Of a stretch of 51,601 bases of DNA, positions 15,367 through 24,381 are shown in pieces; position 1 is the first letter of the stretch, and the number at the start of each line of letters is the position of its first letter. A model generated the notes under the pieces. That model had not been told where the DNA came from, ran no database searches, and saw only the letters and a program-made list of their open reading frames with translations. Source of the stretch: FEN-1322 sp041663425. GTDB taxonomy: Bacteria; Omnitrophota; Gorgyraeia; 2-01-FULL-45-10. A program made the position numbers and the translations under genes. The DNA is taken from the NCBI GenBank assembly GCA_041663425.1, contig JBAYMS010000007.1, positions 1-51,601 of the forward strand. The letters run 5' to 3'.

Positions 15367-16509
15367 ATGAGCAGGGCTTTTGCTATTATATGTTCGATAA
15401 TTTTTATAAGTTTTTCATGCTTTGTGAATTCATCTGATGCGCAGGTGCAGACAGACTATAAGAACCAGGCAACTAAAGATCTTGTATCGCTTGTCCGGAG
15501 CGCGGCAGCCATGATAGGCGCAAGCGGTGAAGATGCTTTCAGCGAATTTAAAAAAGACGGAAGCTGGTGGAGGCATGATAATACTGCAGTTTTTGTCATT
15601 GATACTGAAGGCAATATGTTGGTAGCTAAAGATACGGCGCTAGAAGGTAAGAATCAGATGGATCTTAAAGATGTGAACGGCAAACCAGTTATAAAAGATA
15701 TTATTGATAAGACTTCTTCCGGTCCGGCCGGGAAAGAGGGATGGGTTTTCTATCAATGGCCTGAGCCCGGAACTATATTTTCCAGCTGGAATTCAACATT
15801 TGCAAAAAGTGTGGTCGCACCGTCAGGGAAAAAATATATAGTTGGTTCAGGGTCGTATGATGTGAAGATGGAAGACATCTTTCTTATTGATGCAGTTAAT
15901 GCCGCAGTGGCGCTGATAGAAAAAGAGGGTAAAGGTGCTTTTAATACTCTTCGCGATAAGGCCAGCCAGTTTGTTTTTCTAGGCACTTATATATTTGTTG
16001 ATACTCCAGAAGGCGTGGAGGTCGTCAACGGTGGTTTTCCTGATGTAGAAGGTAAAAACATTATCGATTATAAAGACCCTACAGGTAAATATCTTACGCG
16101 CGATGTTATCAATACCGCTGCTACCAAAGGTTATGGCTGGGTGGATTATATGTGGCCTAAGCCCGGCGAGACCAAGCCGTCGGCAAAGCATACATATGTA
16201 AAGAAAGCCGTTTATGGTAATGAAACATTTGCCGTAGGTGCAGGCGCGTATCTTGAATCAGAACCTGTTGCAACTCCTGAAGCAGTTGAAAATGTCATAG
16301 GAAAGCTTATGATATTGGAGCTGAAAAACGGCAATTTTGCCGCCGGGGAAATTCTGAGAGAGACGAAGGACACGATTTATGTTGAGCATCCGGACGGAAC
16401 TATGGAAGTATCTTTCCCACGCAACATGATATTAAAGATCAGGAAGCCTACAGATAAAGAGCTTACAAAGATAAAGGGAAATTTAACGGAGGGCCAGCCT
16501 AAGAAATGA
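15367..16509 (+). CDS. exported tandem Cache-domain protein
   Basis: A 380-residue secreted protein with a signal peptide (about residues 1-25). It contains two Cache (sCache_2-like) domains, about residues 50-165 and 180-300, each with the pattern of an aromatic-rich ligand loop (WVFYQWPEPG; WVDYMWPKPG) and a GSGSYD/GAGAYLE end. The final part is a short beta-rich domain. No output domain is attached, unlike the usual chemoreceptors or kinases, so it may be a soluble sensor or a binding protein. The ATG at 15367 has AGGAGG at 15354-15359. The stop overlaps the patatin start by four bases. Confidence 0.85.
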   Translation: MSRAFAIICSIIFISFSCFVNSSDAQVQTDYKNQATKDLVSLVRSAAAMIGASGEDAFSEFKKDGSWWRHDNTAVFVIDTEGNMLVAKDTALEGKNQMDLKDVNGKPVIKDIIDKTSSGPAGKEGWVFYQWPEPGTIFSSWNSTFAKSVVAPSGKKYIVGSGSYDVKMEDIFLIDAVNAAVALIEKEGKGAFNTLRDKASQFVFLGTYIFVDTPEGVEVVNGGFPDVEGKNIIDYKDPTGKYLTRDVINTAATKGYGWVDYMWPKPGETKPSAKHTYVKKAVYGNETFAVGAGAYLESEPVATPEAVENVIGKLMILELKNGNFAAGEILRETKDTIYVEHPDGTMEVSFPRNMILKIRKPTDKELTKIKGNLTEGQPKK

Positions 16510-17714
16510 ACATTAAACTTATCCGATTATTGCCGATACTATTGCTAGCAGCCGCGTGTTCAGGTTGCGCTACCGTCCGTCATCCAGTGCCGCCTGATTT
16601 AGTAGATAAAGTCCAGATTGCTAATATGCCCGAAGTTCGGACCATGTCGGGCGAGTCGCATACTATGCTTCAGGAAAGCCTGGTAGCGTCTATTAAAGAC
16701 GAAAGGCCGGGAGATTTTACAGTAGGGCCCGATGGAGTTAAGATTTATCCGGTGCTTGCTATATCCGGTGGCGGTGCTAACGGTGCTTACGGCGCCGGTT
16801 TGGTAAAAGGCTGGTCGGAGGAAGGATCCCGTCCGATTTTTAAAGTCATAACAGGTGTAAGCACCGGGGCGATTATCGCTCCGTTTGTTTTTCTCGGAAA
16901 AGATTATGATGACGATCTTGAAAAATGCTACACAACCATGTCGACTAAAGATGTTGTCGGGTTGAAACCTCCATTTACGATGTTATTGGGAGATTCACTG
17001 GTGAGTAACGCGCCTCTTGCTAGGACTATAGCCCGTGTAGCCAACGAAAAAGTCCTAAAAGAAATAGCGGAACAGCACAGGCACGGCCGCAGACTATTTG
17101 TAGGAACTGCGAACCTCGATGCGCAGAAGTTTGTGACATGGGATATGGGTGCCATCGCCTGCCGCGGAGATATTGAGTTGTTTCGCAAGGTAATTTTAGC
17201 CTCTGCCGCTATACCGGTTATATTTCCTCCATCCGTATTTTATGTTGAAGCAGACGGTAAAAAATATGATGAAATGCATGCGGATGGCGGGACCATAACG
17301 CAGGTCTTCTCTTTATACGGTCTCCTGGATGGTATGCAGGATGCTGCAAAAAAAATGGGTATCGATCCGTCAAAGATCAGGGGAAAGCTTTACATCATAA
17401 GAAACGGCTACATGTCTTCCAGATATAAGAATGTGAAAGACAGTCTGCCGGCCCTCGCTGAAAGGTCTTTTGATATGATAATAGATTCTCAGGGCGTAGG
17501 TGATGTATACAGGATCTATGTTTGTACGAAGCAGAAGGGGACTGACTATAACCTTGCTTATATCCCTGCCGACTTTGACCCGGATTCCAAAGAAATGTTC
17601 GACCCTGCGGCTATGACCCGACTTTTTAAAAGAGGGTATGACGACGCCCGGAACGGATATAAGTGGCACAAAGAGCCGCCGGGACTTGATGTGCCTAAAA
17701 AGTCTGAAAAGTAG
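16506..17714 (+). CDS. patatin-like phospholipase lipoprotein
   Basis: A 402-residue patatin-like acyl hydrolase. The N-terminus is a lipoprotein-type signal ending in AACSGC (lipid attachment at Cys18 or Cys21). Catalytic elements are complete: oxyanion loop GGGANGAYG, nucleophile GVSTG with Ser119, and ADGG with Asp260. Such enzymes hydrolyse phospholipids or glycolipids; membrane anchoring would place it in the envelope. It overlaps the tandem-Cache gene by four bases and ends 15 bases before a convergent permease gene. Confidence 0.92.
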   Translation: MNIKLIRLLPILLLAAACSGCATVRHPVPPDLVDKVQIANMPEVRTMSGESHTMLQESLVASIKDERPGDFTVGPDGVKIYPVLAISGGGANGAYGAGLVKGWSEEGSRPIFKVITGVSTGAIIAPFVFLGKDYDDDLEKCYTTMSTKDVVGLKPPFTMLLGDSLVSNAPLARTIARVANEKVLKEIAEQHRHGRRLFVGTANLDAQKFVTWDMGAIACRGDIELFRKVILASAAIPVIFPPSVFYVEADGKKYDEMHADGGTITQVFSLYGLLDGMQDAAKKMGIDPSKIRGKLYIIRNGYMSSRYKNVKDSLPALAERSFDMIIDSQGVGDVYRIYVCTKQKGTDYNLAYIPADFDPDSKEMFDPAAMTRLFKRGYDDARNGYKWHKEPPGLDVPKKSEK

Positions 17715-17729
17715 AATGTATCAGGTGCT

Positions 17730-19298
17730 TTACGGTGTAGGATTATTTTTATGAAGTATGCTGTTTCTTATGCCGTAAGTAAAATATACTAATAGCCCGA
17801 TAATAAGCCACGCTATAAACCTTATCCATGTTATCCCCGGCAAGCCTGTCATGAGAAAAATGCAGGCGCTTACTCCGAGCAGAGGTATTATAGGATTAAG
17901 CGGAACTTTGAACGGACGATGTCTTGCCGGCTCTTTTACCCTCAGGACAATAATACCAAAACATACCAGAATAAATGCAAACAAGGTCCCGATATTTGTC
18001 AGGTCTACCATTTCATCTATATTGGTGAAAGCTGCTATAGAAGCGACGATAAGCCCTGTGGCTATTGTCGTGACGTGCGGAGTTTTAAATTTATTATGAA
18101 CCCGGGCGAAAAACGGCGGAAGCAATCCGTCGCGTGCCATCGAGAAGAATATCCTTGCCTGGCCCATCTGCAGGACGAGAAGGACGGCGATCTGCGCTGC
18201 GATTGAGCCGAAAGCAACTATGATAGCGGCCCAACCAAGGTTGATATGCTGCATCGCAAGCGCAAGCGGCTCTGCTTTCTGTGATGCCAGCGATGTTTTT
18301 AAAAGCGAAAAAGGAACGATCCCTGTAAATACAGCCGCTACAAGCATATAGATGATAGTGCAGACGATCAGCGAACCTATTATGCCTATCGGCATATCGC
18401 GTTTAGGGTTGCGTGTCTCTTCGGCAGCGGTCGAGACGCAGTCAAAGCCTATATATGCGAAGAACGCGATGGCAGCCCCTGCCTTAATGCCGGCGAAACC
18501 GTTCGGGGCGAATGGCGTCCAATTCTGCGGTTTTATGTAAAAAGAGCCGAGGGCAATAAAGAAACCCAGCACAAGCAATTTTATAGTGACTATGGCGATG
18601 TTAAAACGCGAGCTTTCTTTTATGCCGCGCACAAGAATTATAGTTAAGAGGAGAACGATAAGGCTTGCCGGAACATTGCAGATGATGGGTATACCGAATA
18701 TGTGAGGGGCATTAGTTACGGCTTCAAATGATTTTCGTAACGCCGGTTCCAGGCTTTCCATAGAAATGCCGTTACTTAACAGGTCGGACGCTTTTGCAAA
18801 TCCTTGTGTAGCTGAACGGAAATCTATAGTCGACCAGGCCGGCAGATTTATACCGAATCCTCTTAGAAGCCCGGTGAAATAACCAGACCAGCTGATGGCT
18901 ACGGCGATACTGCCGACGCAGTATTCGAGCATGAGGTCCCAGCCTATGATCCAGGCGATGAGTTCGCCGAAAGTAGCATATGAATAAGTGTAGGCGCTGC
19001 CCGATATCGGGACGAGCGAGGCAAATTCAGCATAACATAGAGCGGCGAAGCTGCATGCAACGGCAGTGATGGCGAATGAAACGATGAGGGCTGGACCTGC
19101 TCCGGGCCTCATGGCATCGCCCGCTGCGGCTGTCCCGACGGTGGCGAATATGCCGGCGCCTATAATAACACCCACGCCCAGCAGGATGAGCTCAAACGGA
19201 CCGAGTACTTTTTTCAGCTTGTGGCCCGGTTCGTGGCTTTCTGCCAGAATAGAATTCAGGTCTTTTAGCTTAAAAAGCTTATGGTGCAGTCTCTTCAT
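17730..19298 (-). CDS. APC superfamily amino acid permease
   Basis: A 522-residue transporter with about 12 membrane segments. The first is typical of cationic-amino-acid-like APC proteins: GVGVIIGAGIFATVG; other motifs include ALCYAEFASLVPISGSAYTY and FFAYIGFDCVSTAAEE. The start at 19298 (MKRLHHKL) is preferred over an upstream start because the N-terminal region then matches the family and a -10-like TAAAAT lies 11 bases upstream. The substrate is unknown. It converges with the patatin gene and diverges from the carboxylesterase. Confidence 0.9.
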   Translation of the reverse strand: MKRLHHKLFKLKDLNSILAESHEPGHKLKKVLGPFELILLGVGVIIGAGIFATVGTAAAGDAMRPGAGPALIVSFAITAVACSFAALCYAEFASLVPISGSAYTYSYATFGELIAWIIGWDLMLEYCVGSIAVAISWSGYFTGLLRGFGINLPAWSTIDFRSATQGFAKASDLLSNGISMESLEPALRKSFEAVTNAPHIFGIPIICNVPASLIVLLLTIILVRGIKESSRFNIAIVTIKLLVLGFFIALGSFYIKPQNWTPFAPNGFAGIKAGAAIAFFAYIGFDCVSTAAEETRNPKRDMPIGIIGSLIVCTIIYMLVAAVFTGIVPFSLLKTSLASQKAEPLALAMQHINLGWAAIIVAFGSIAAQIAVLLVLQMGQARIFFSMARDGLLPPFFARVHNKFKTPHVTTIATGLIVASIAAFTNIDEMVDLTNIGTLFAFILVCFGIIVLRVKEPARHRPFKVPLNPIIPLLGVSACIFLMTGLPGITWIRFIAWLIIGLLVYFTYGIRNSILHKNNPTP

Positions 19299-19309
19299 AT
19301 TTACGCAAT

Positions 19310-19342
19310 ATTTTACACAAAAAAGTAATTTTAGGATATAAT
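19310..19342. promoter_or_regulatory. overlapping divergent promoters
   Basis: Between the permease (minus) and carboxylesterase (plus). Plus strand: TTTACA (19312-19317) and TATAAT (19337-19342) with a 19-base spacer, slightly long. Minus strand: a TAAAAT -10 at 19315-19310, only 11 bases from the permease ATG, with no ribosome site. The plus -35 and minus -10 share bases, so the two promoters may compete. Confidence 0.5.
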
Positions 19343-19361
19343 TATTTTCATCGGGAGGCAT

Positions 19362-20930
19362 ATGAAAAACTCGTTTTTAGTTTTTTTGCTCATCACGATC
19401 CTGTCATGCAGTGCTTTTGCCGCTGAGATAGAAGAGGCCCCGGTCGTTTGGCTGGATAGCGGGCCTATAAGCGGCAAGATGGAGGACGGTGTAAGAGAGT
19501 ATCTGGGTATACCTTATGCCGCTGCGCCTATTGGCAAACTACGGTGGAAGATCCCGCGCGATGTCGGCCAATGGAAAGATGTCCGCAAGTGTACAGAATT
19601 TGGCCCGTCATGTCCGCAAATAAATCCCTATAATAATTTACCGAAAATAAGCGAAGACTGCCTTTACATTAATGTCTGGACGTCTGCGAAGAGCCGCAGT
19701 GAAAAACTACCGGTCATGGTATGGATACACGGAGGTGCGTGGAATTTCGGTTCTTCAGCGATAAAAGAATATGACGGGCTGAATCTTGCTAAGAAAAGTG
19801 TGGTCATGGTCAGTTTTAACTATCGCTTGGGCCCATTCGGGTTCTGGGCACATCCTCGTCTGGCTATGGAGTCGTCGCGTAATATTTCCGGTAATTACGG
19901 ATTTTTAGACCAGATAATGGCTCTATGGTGGGTGCAGTGGAATATTGATGCATTCGGCGGTGACCCACAGAATGTCACTATATTTGGCGAATCCGCAGGA
20001 TCTGCAAATGTCACGCTTCTTATGGTAAGCCCTCTTGCGAAAGGATTGTTCCATCGTGTGATAGCCCAGAGCGGCGGGCCGATGGTAGGCTTGTCATATC
20101 TGATCCCCAAAGCTAATGGTGACATGCAGGAAGCTATAAAAATGGGCGAGACCTTAGCTGCTAGGCTGAAGTGTGATAAAGATAAAGATGTTGTGGCGGC
20201 AATGAGGCGCAAATCAACAGCTCAGATCCTGGAAGCAGCCGATTTTAAAATGGGGCTGTTCGATAAAGGTCTGTTTTTCGCGCCGGTTTTTGACGGCTGG
20301 GCTATTCCGTCAGACCCTGTTGCGGCTTATTCATCCGGTGAACAGCAGGATGTCCCTGTCGTGATCGGTTCTAATAAAGATGAAGGGACTGCTTTTATTT
20401 CAGCATCGGATCTATCCGCAAAAAAATATAAATTGTTCATGGATGGCAGATTTGGTAAGAATTCCAAGCAAGCTATGGAAATATTTCCAGCGAAGAAAAA
20501 TGAAGAGACAGGCAAGGCTTTAAATAAAGCTATCACGGTATCGGCCTTCGCAGAACCGGCAAGATTTGTTGCTGATTCGATGAAGGGTAAAAGGTCTAAG
20601 GCCTATCTTTACCAGTTTACACGTGTTCCAAATACTGCGGATGCGAAAAAGGCAGGGGCGTATCATGGTCTTGACGTAGTATATGTCCTGGGCAATTTAA
20701 ACTCCGCCGAAGGCTATGATGAAAAAGATGCAGAGCTTTCCCGTCTTATGATGGATTGCTGGATAAATTTTGCCAAGGCCGGAGATCCCAATGGCCCAGG
20801 CCTGCCCGGCTGGCCGTCTTACGATCGCCGCGCAGACCAGAATCTGGAGTTTGGCGATTCGGTAAAAATAAATGATCATCTCTTCGAAAAAGAGTGTGAT
20901 TTCGTAGAGAATTTGCGTAAAGAGCGATAG
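19362..20930 (+). CDS. exported type-B carboxylesterase
   Basis: A 522-residue carboxylesterase (alpha/beta hydrolase) with a signal peptide (about 1-20). Family motifs: GIPYAAAPIGKLRW, SEDCLYINVW, IHGGAWNFGS (oxyanion hole), FGESAGSANV with nucleophile Ser211, DEGTAF near the acid and a catalytic His in GAYHGLD. It hydrolyses carboxylic esters, probably outside the cytosol. The GHL10-like gene begins five bases after the stop. The precise ester cannot be inferred. Confidence 0.92.
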   Translation: MKNSFLVFLLITILSCSAFAAEIEEAPVVWLDSGPISGKMEDGVREYLGIPYAAAPIGKLRWKIPRDVGQWKDVRKCTEFGPSCPQINPYNNLPKISEDCLYINVWTSAKSRSEKLPVMVWIHGGAWNFGSSAIKEYDGLNLAKKSVVMVSFNYRLGPFGFWAHPRLAMESSRNISGNYGFLDQIMALWWVQWNIDAFGGDPQNVTIFGESAGSANVTLLMVSPLAKGLFHRVIAQSGGPMVGLSYLIPKANGDMQEAIKMGETLAARLKCDKDKDVVAAMRRKSTAQILEAADFKMGLFDKGLFFAPVFDGWAIPSDPVAAYSSGEQQDVPVVIGSNKDEGTAFISASDLSAKKYKLFMDGRFGKNSKQAMEIFPAKKNEETGKALNKAITVSAFAEPARFVADSMKGKRSKAYLYQFTRVPNTADAKKAGAYHGLDVVYVLGNLNSAEGYDEKDAELSRLMMDCWINFAKAGDPNGPGLPGWPSYDRRADQNLEFGDSVKINDHLFEKECDFVENLRKER

Positions 20931-20935
20931 ATTTA

Positions 20936-22054
20936 ATGAAGAGATACGTAATATCCTTTGTCCTGGTAATGCTTCTGGCATTGCCCTGCCCGGTAGAATG
21001 CGGCGAATCAACCCGGCGGGGCCTTTTTGTATCCATGATACAGGATCCCGTAGTCCTTTCAAGCCGCAGTGATATAAAAAAACTTATCGATTTTGCGAAG
21101 AAGGCCAAAGTAAAAATTTTATTTGTGCAGGTCTATCGTGCTAATCAGGCATGGTTCCCCTCTGAGATTGCCGACTCAACTCCTTATCGGGATTGTCTTA
21201 AAAAAGTGCCGGAGGATCCTCTCAGATTTCTTATAAAAGAAGCTCACCGTTCAGGTTTGGAGGTTCATGCATGGCTGAATATGTTAAGCCTGGGTGAAAA
21301 TAAGAACGCGCCGTTCATTAAAAAATACGGCACAGGCATACTTACAAGAAATACCCGCAGGAAATTTAAACTTGAAAATTATAGGATAGATAATCAGTAT
21401 TTTCTTGAACCCGGCGATTTGCGGATAAGGGAGGACTTGGCGAAGATGGTAGAAGAGATCGTGCACCTTTATCCCGATCTGGACGGTGTGCAATTCGATT
21501 ATGTCCGATATCCCGATGAGAAGCCTGCATATGGTTATACGAAGACGAATATGGATAGGTTTAAGAGCGCCACCGGGCTTAAAACTATAGATGAAAAATC
21601 CGTCATATGGAAAGACTGGAAACGCGCTCAGGTGACTGAATCGCTGAAGGCGTTTGTTAGAAGTGCACGGGCCGTCCGCCCTTCCATTAAGGTGTCAGCA
21701 ACGGGATGCATGCCTTATTCCCGGGCGTATCATGAAGCATTCCAGGATTGGCCGTTATGGCTTAATGAAGGGATCGTAGATTTTGTTACCGTTATGAACT
21801 ATTCATCTTCGCCTGCAGAGTTCGAGAGCTGGATATCAGCAGTAAGAAATAAAACGAAAAATTTCAAAAAAGTAAATATCGGAATAGGAGCTTATAAGCT
21901 TGCCGATTCTCCTTCAGTGTTCCGGCGTGAGTTTCTTTTTTCCGTAGGGACAGGTGCAGGGCTTTTAGCCATATTTCATTACGGCAGTCTGTTGCAATCG
22001 CCCGAACTCAGTAATTTTTTAATGAATAACAAAGGGTCGAATAAAAACCGGTAG
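20936..22054 (+). CDS. glycosyl hydrolase-like GHL10 (DUF187-type) exported protein
   Basis: A 372-residue exported TIM-barrel protein of the GHL10/DUF187 type. It has a signal peptide (about 1-22), then RRGLFVSMIQDP, QVYRANQAWFPS, GLEVHAWLNMLSLGENK, DGVQFDYVRYPDE and DFVTVMNYSSSP, which are family landmarks. Relatives are linked to envelope polysaccharide or peptidoglycan processing, but activity is rarely shown. It follows the carboxylesterase by five bases. The nearest downstream unit begins 68 bases later from its own promoter. Confidence 0.85.
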   Translation: MKRYVISFVLVMLLALPCPVECGESTRRGLFVSMIQDPVVLSSRSDIKKLIDFAKKAKVKILFVQVYRANQAWFPSEIADSTPYRDCLKKVPEDPLRFLIKEAHRSGLEVHAWLNMLSLGENKNAPFIKKYGTGILTRNTRRKFKLENYRIDNQYFLEPGDLRIREDLAKMVEEIVHLYPDLDGVQFDYVRYPDEKPAYGYTKTNMDRFKSATGLKTIDEKSVIWKDWKRAQVTESLKAFVRSARAVRPSIKVSATGCMPYSRAYHEAFQDWPLWLNEGIVDFVTVMNYSSSPAEFESWISAVRNKTKNFKKVNIGIGAYKLADSPSVFRREFLFSVGTGAGLLAIFHYGSLLQSPELSNFLMNNKGSNKNR

Positions 22055-22085
22055 CTTTGCGTGTCGTAAAAAGAGGCGAATGTGA

Positions 22086-22115
22086 TTGTGAAATATACAT
22101 AACTATTGGTATAAT
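22086..22115 (+). promoter_or_regulatory. sigma70-type promoter giving a leaderless mRNA
   Basis: TTGTGA (22086-22091), an 18-base spacer ending TGG, and a perfect TATAAT (22110-22115), an extended -10. The ATG at 22123 lies seven bases past the -10, exactly where transcription would start, and no Shine-Dalgarno sequence exists upstream. This appears to drive the lipase-glycerol-phoBR unit. Confidence 0.75.
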
Positions 22116-22122
22116 TTAGACA

Positions 22123-22899
22123 ATGGTAAACGGACCGGAAGAGAACATACAGTATAAACAGTGGGGGCTCTCCTCACCCAAGTGTGTTTTTTTATTAGTC
22201 CACGGCCTGGGTGCACATGCCGGAAGATGGGATGCCCTAGGTGAATTTTTTGTTAAAAGAGGTGTTTCCTCTTATGCTCTCGAACTCGGAGATTTCTCCC
22301 GCAAAGTAAGCGCGGATAAGATAACCCGCCTGTATGAAATAATAATAAAGAATGAACCGTCTAAAAAGATATTTCTGGTAGGGGAAAGCATGGGCGCTTT
22401 AGTTTCATTCCTTCTTACAGCGGACCGCCCGGATCTATTCTCCGGACTTATTTGCTTGTCGCCTGCGTTTGTTAATAGATACCGTCCCGGGCTTTTGGAT
22501 GGACTGAATATTCTAACACACCTCTTTTATAATAAGAATAAACAATTTAATCTGCCGTTCAACTCCGCTATGTGCACACGTGATGGCGAATATCAGAAGA
22601 AGATGGGCCAGGATCCGCGGGAATACCGTGCGGTCTCCGCCCGTCTTATGTGTGAAATAATAACTATGCAATTAAGCGCTAAAGCTGTAAAAGACAGGAT
22701 CCGCACCCCAGTTCTTTTTCTCGTTGCCGGTGAGGACAGGATAGTAGACCCAGGCGCAGCAGAAGCTATATTCAGCCGCCTGCCGGTAAAAGACAAGACT
22801 TTCGTGGAATTTCCCGGCATGTATCATTCTCTTTCAATAGAGCTTGGCAAGGAATCCGTATTTGAGGAAATGCTTAAGTGGGTTCAGAGGAGAATTTAA
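22123..22899 (+). CDS. monoacylglycerol lipase-like alpha/beta hydrolase
   Basis: A 258-residue alpha/beta hydrolase of the serine-aminopeptidase/monoglyceride lipase group. Motifs: VFLLVHGLGAHAGRWD, nucleophile GESMG with Ser89, VAGEDRIVDP with the acid, and FPGMYHSLSIE with the catalytic His. No signal peptide, so it acts in the cytosol. It would release glycerol and a fatty acid, feeding the next gene. Glycerol kinase begins directly after the stop with no gap. Confidence 0.88.
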   Translation: MVNGPEENIQYKQWGLSSPKCVFLLVHGLGAHAGRWDALGEFFVKRGVSSYALELGDFSRKVSADKITRLYEIIIKNEPSKKIFLVGESMGALVSFLLTADRPDLFSGLICLSPAFVNRYRPGLLDGLNILTHLFYNKNKQFNLPFNSAMCTRDGEYQKKMGQDPREYRAVSARLMCEIITMQLSAKAVKDRIRTPVLFLVAGEDRIVDPGAAEAIFSRLPVKDKTFVEFPGMYHSLSIELGKESVFEEMLKWVQRRI

Positions 22900-24381
22900 A
22901 TGAAATATATATTAGCTATAGACCAGGGCACGACCGGAAGCCGCGCTGTTGTTTATGATAAAAAGGGGCGGAAGGTAGCATCGGCATACCAGGAATTTCC
23001 TCAGCATTTTCCGAAACCCGGATGGGTTGAACATGACGCTCATGATCTCTGGAATAGTGTTAATAATTCTATCCAGCGGGTTTTAAGTAAAGTTCCTGAT
23101 GGCTCGATCGCTGCTATAGGTATAACAAATCAGCGGGAGACTACAGTGCTGTGGGATCGCCGGACGGGTAAGCCTGTGTATCGGGCGATAGTGTGGCAGT
23201 GCAGGAGAACGGCACCGCGATGCGACGAGATAAAGAGGTCGCCAGGTGCCGGTGAATTTTTCAGAAACAGGACGGGGCTGCCTATCGATGCATACTTTTC
23301 CGCCACCAAGATCGAATGGATCCTAAAAAATGTGCCTGGCGTGCTTTCCAGGGCTAAAAAGGGTGAGATCTGTTTCGGCACAACAGATTCGTGGATACTA
23401 TGGCACCTCACCGGAGGTAAAGTGCATGCGACAGATTACACTAACGCATCCAGGACCATGTGTTTTAATATCGGCCGTCTGGAGTGGGATGATGCGATAC
23501 TTAAAAAATTTTCCATACCTAAAAAAATTCTTCCGCAGGTAAAAAAATCGTCCGGGTTGTTTGGATCCACTATCCGTATCGGCCGTCTGCCTGCAGGAAT
23601 ACCTATAGCGGGAGTGGCAGGTGACCAGCAGGCTGCTCTGTTCGGGCAGACTTGTTTTGAGCCAGGCACAATGAAGAATACTTACGGCACCGGGTGTTTT
23701 ATCCTTATGAATGCCGGCCGGAAACGGCCTGTATCGAAGTACGGACTTATTACAACTCTGGGATGTGATGCGCGCGGAGAGCCTGTCTATGTGCTTGAAG
23801 GCGCTATATTTGTAGCGGGAGCTGCTATACAATGGCTGCGTGACAAGCTCGGGGTATTGAAACATGCCGCGCAATCCGAGATCATGGCAAGATCAGTTGT
23901 CGGGAATGACGGTGTGTATTTTGTGCCGGCTCTTGTCGGACTTGGCGCGCCTTACTGGGATCAGGATGCGCGCGGAGCCATATACGGTATTACCCGCGGC
24001 ACGCATGTAAGCCACATAGTGAGAGCTGCCCTCGAGGCGATGTGCTACCAGACAAAAGATGTTGTCGAAGCGATGCAGAAAGATTCAAAGCTTAAGATAA
24101 GGTCGCTGAAAGTTGACGGCGGCGCTGTTGTAAATAACCTGTTATGTGAATTCCAGGCGGATATTTTAGGGATAAGCGTTATCAGGCCTAAGGTCGTGGA
24201 AATAACATCTCTGGGCGCGGCATATCTTGCGGGCCTGGCCATAGGTTACTGGAAAAATGCGGATGAGATAAAGAAGTGCTGGGCCGTTGATAAAATATTT
24301 AAACCGCGGATGCCGAAAAATAAGGCTGCTATTTTGTATAAAGGCTGGCAGGATGCGGTGGAGAGAACACTGAATAGATGA
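22900..24381 (+). CDS. glpK: glycerol kinase
   Basis: A 493-residue FGGY kinase of usual glycerol kinase length that makes glycerol-3-phosphate from glycerol and ATP. Key segments: DQGTTGSR (residues 8-15), TNQRETTVLWDRRTG, GTTDSWILWHLTGG, NASRTMCFNI, GDQQAALFGQ, NTYGTGCFILMN and ALEAMCYQTKDVVEAM. Substrate specificity looks canonical. It abuts the lipase gene and overlaps the following dehydrogenase by four bases, so the three act in series. Confidence 0.96.
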   Translation: MKYILAIDQGTTGSRAVVYDKKGRKVASAYQEFPQHFPKPGWVEHDAHDLWNSVNNSIQRVLSKVPDGSIAAIGITNQRETTVLWDRRTGKPVYRAIVWQCRRTAPRCDEIKRSPGAGEFFRNRTGLPIDAYFSATKIEWILKNVPGVLSRAKKGEICFGTTDSWILWHLTGGKVHATDYTNASRTMCFNIGRLEWDDAILKKFSIPKKILPQVKKSSGLFGSTIRIGRLPAGIPIAGVAGDQQAALFGQTCFEPGTMKNTYGTGCFILMNAGRKRPVSKYGLITTLGCDARGEPVYVLEGAIFVAGAAIQWLRDKLGVLKHAAQSEIMARSVVGNDGVYFVPALVGLGAPYWDQDARGAIYGITRGTHVSHIVRAALEAMCYQTKDVVEAMQKDSKLKIRSLKVDGGAVVNNLLCEFQADILGISVIRPKVVEITSLGAAYLAGLAIGYWKNADEIKKCWAVDKIFKPRMPKNKAAILYKGWQDAVERTLNR

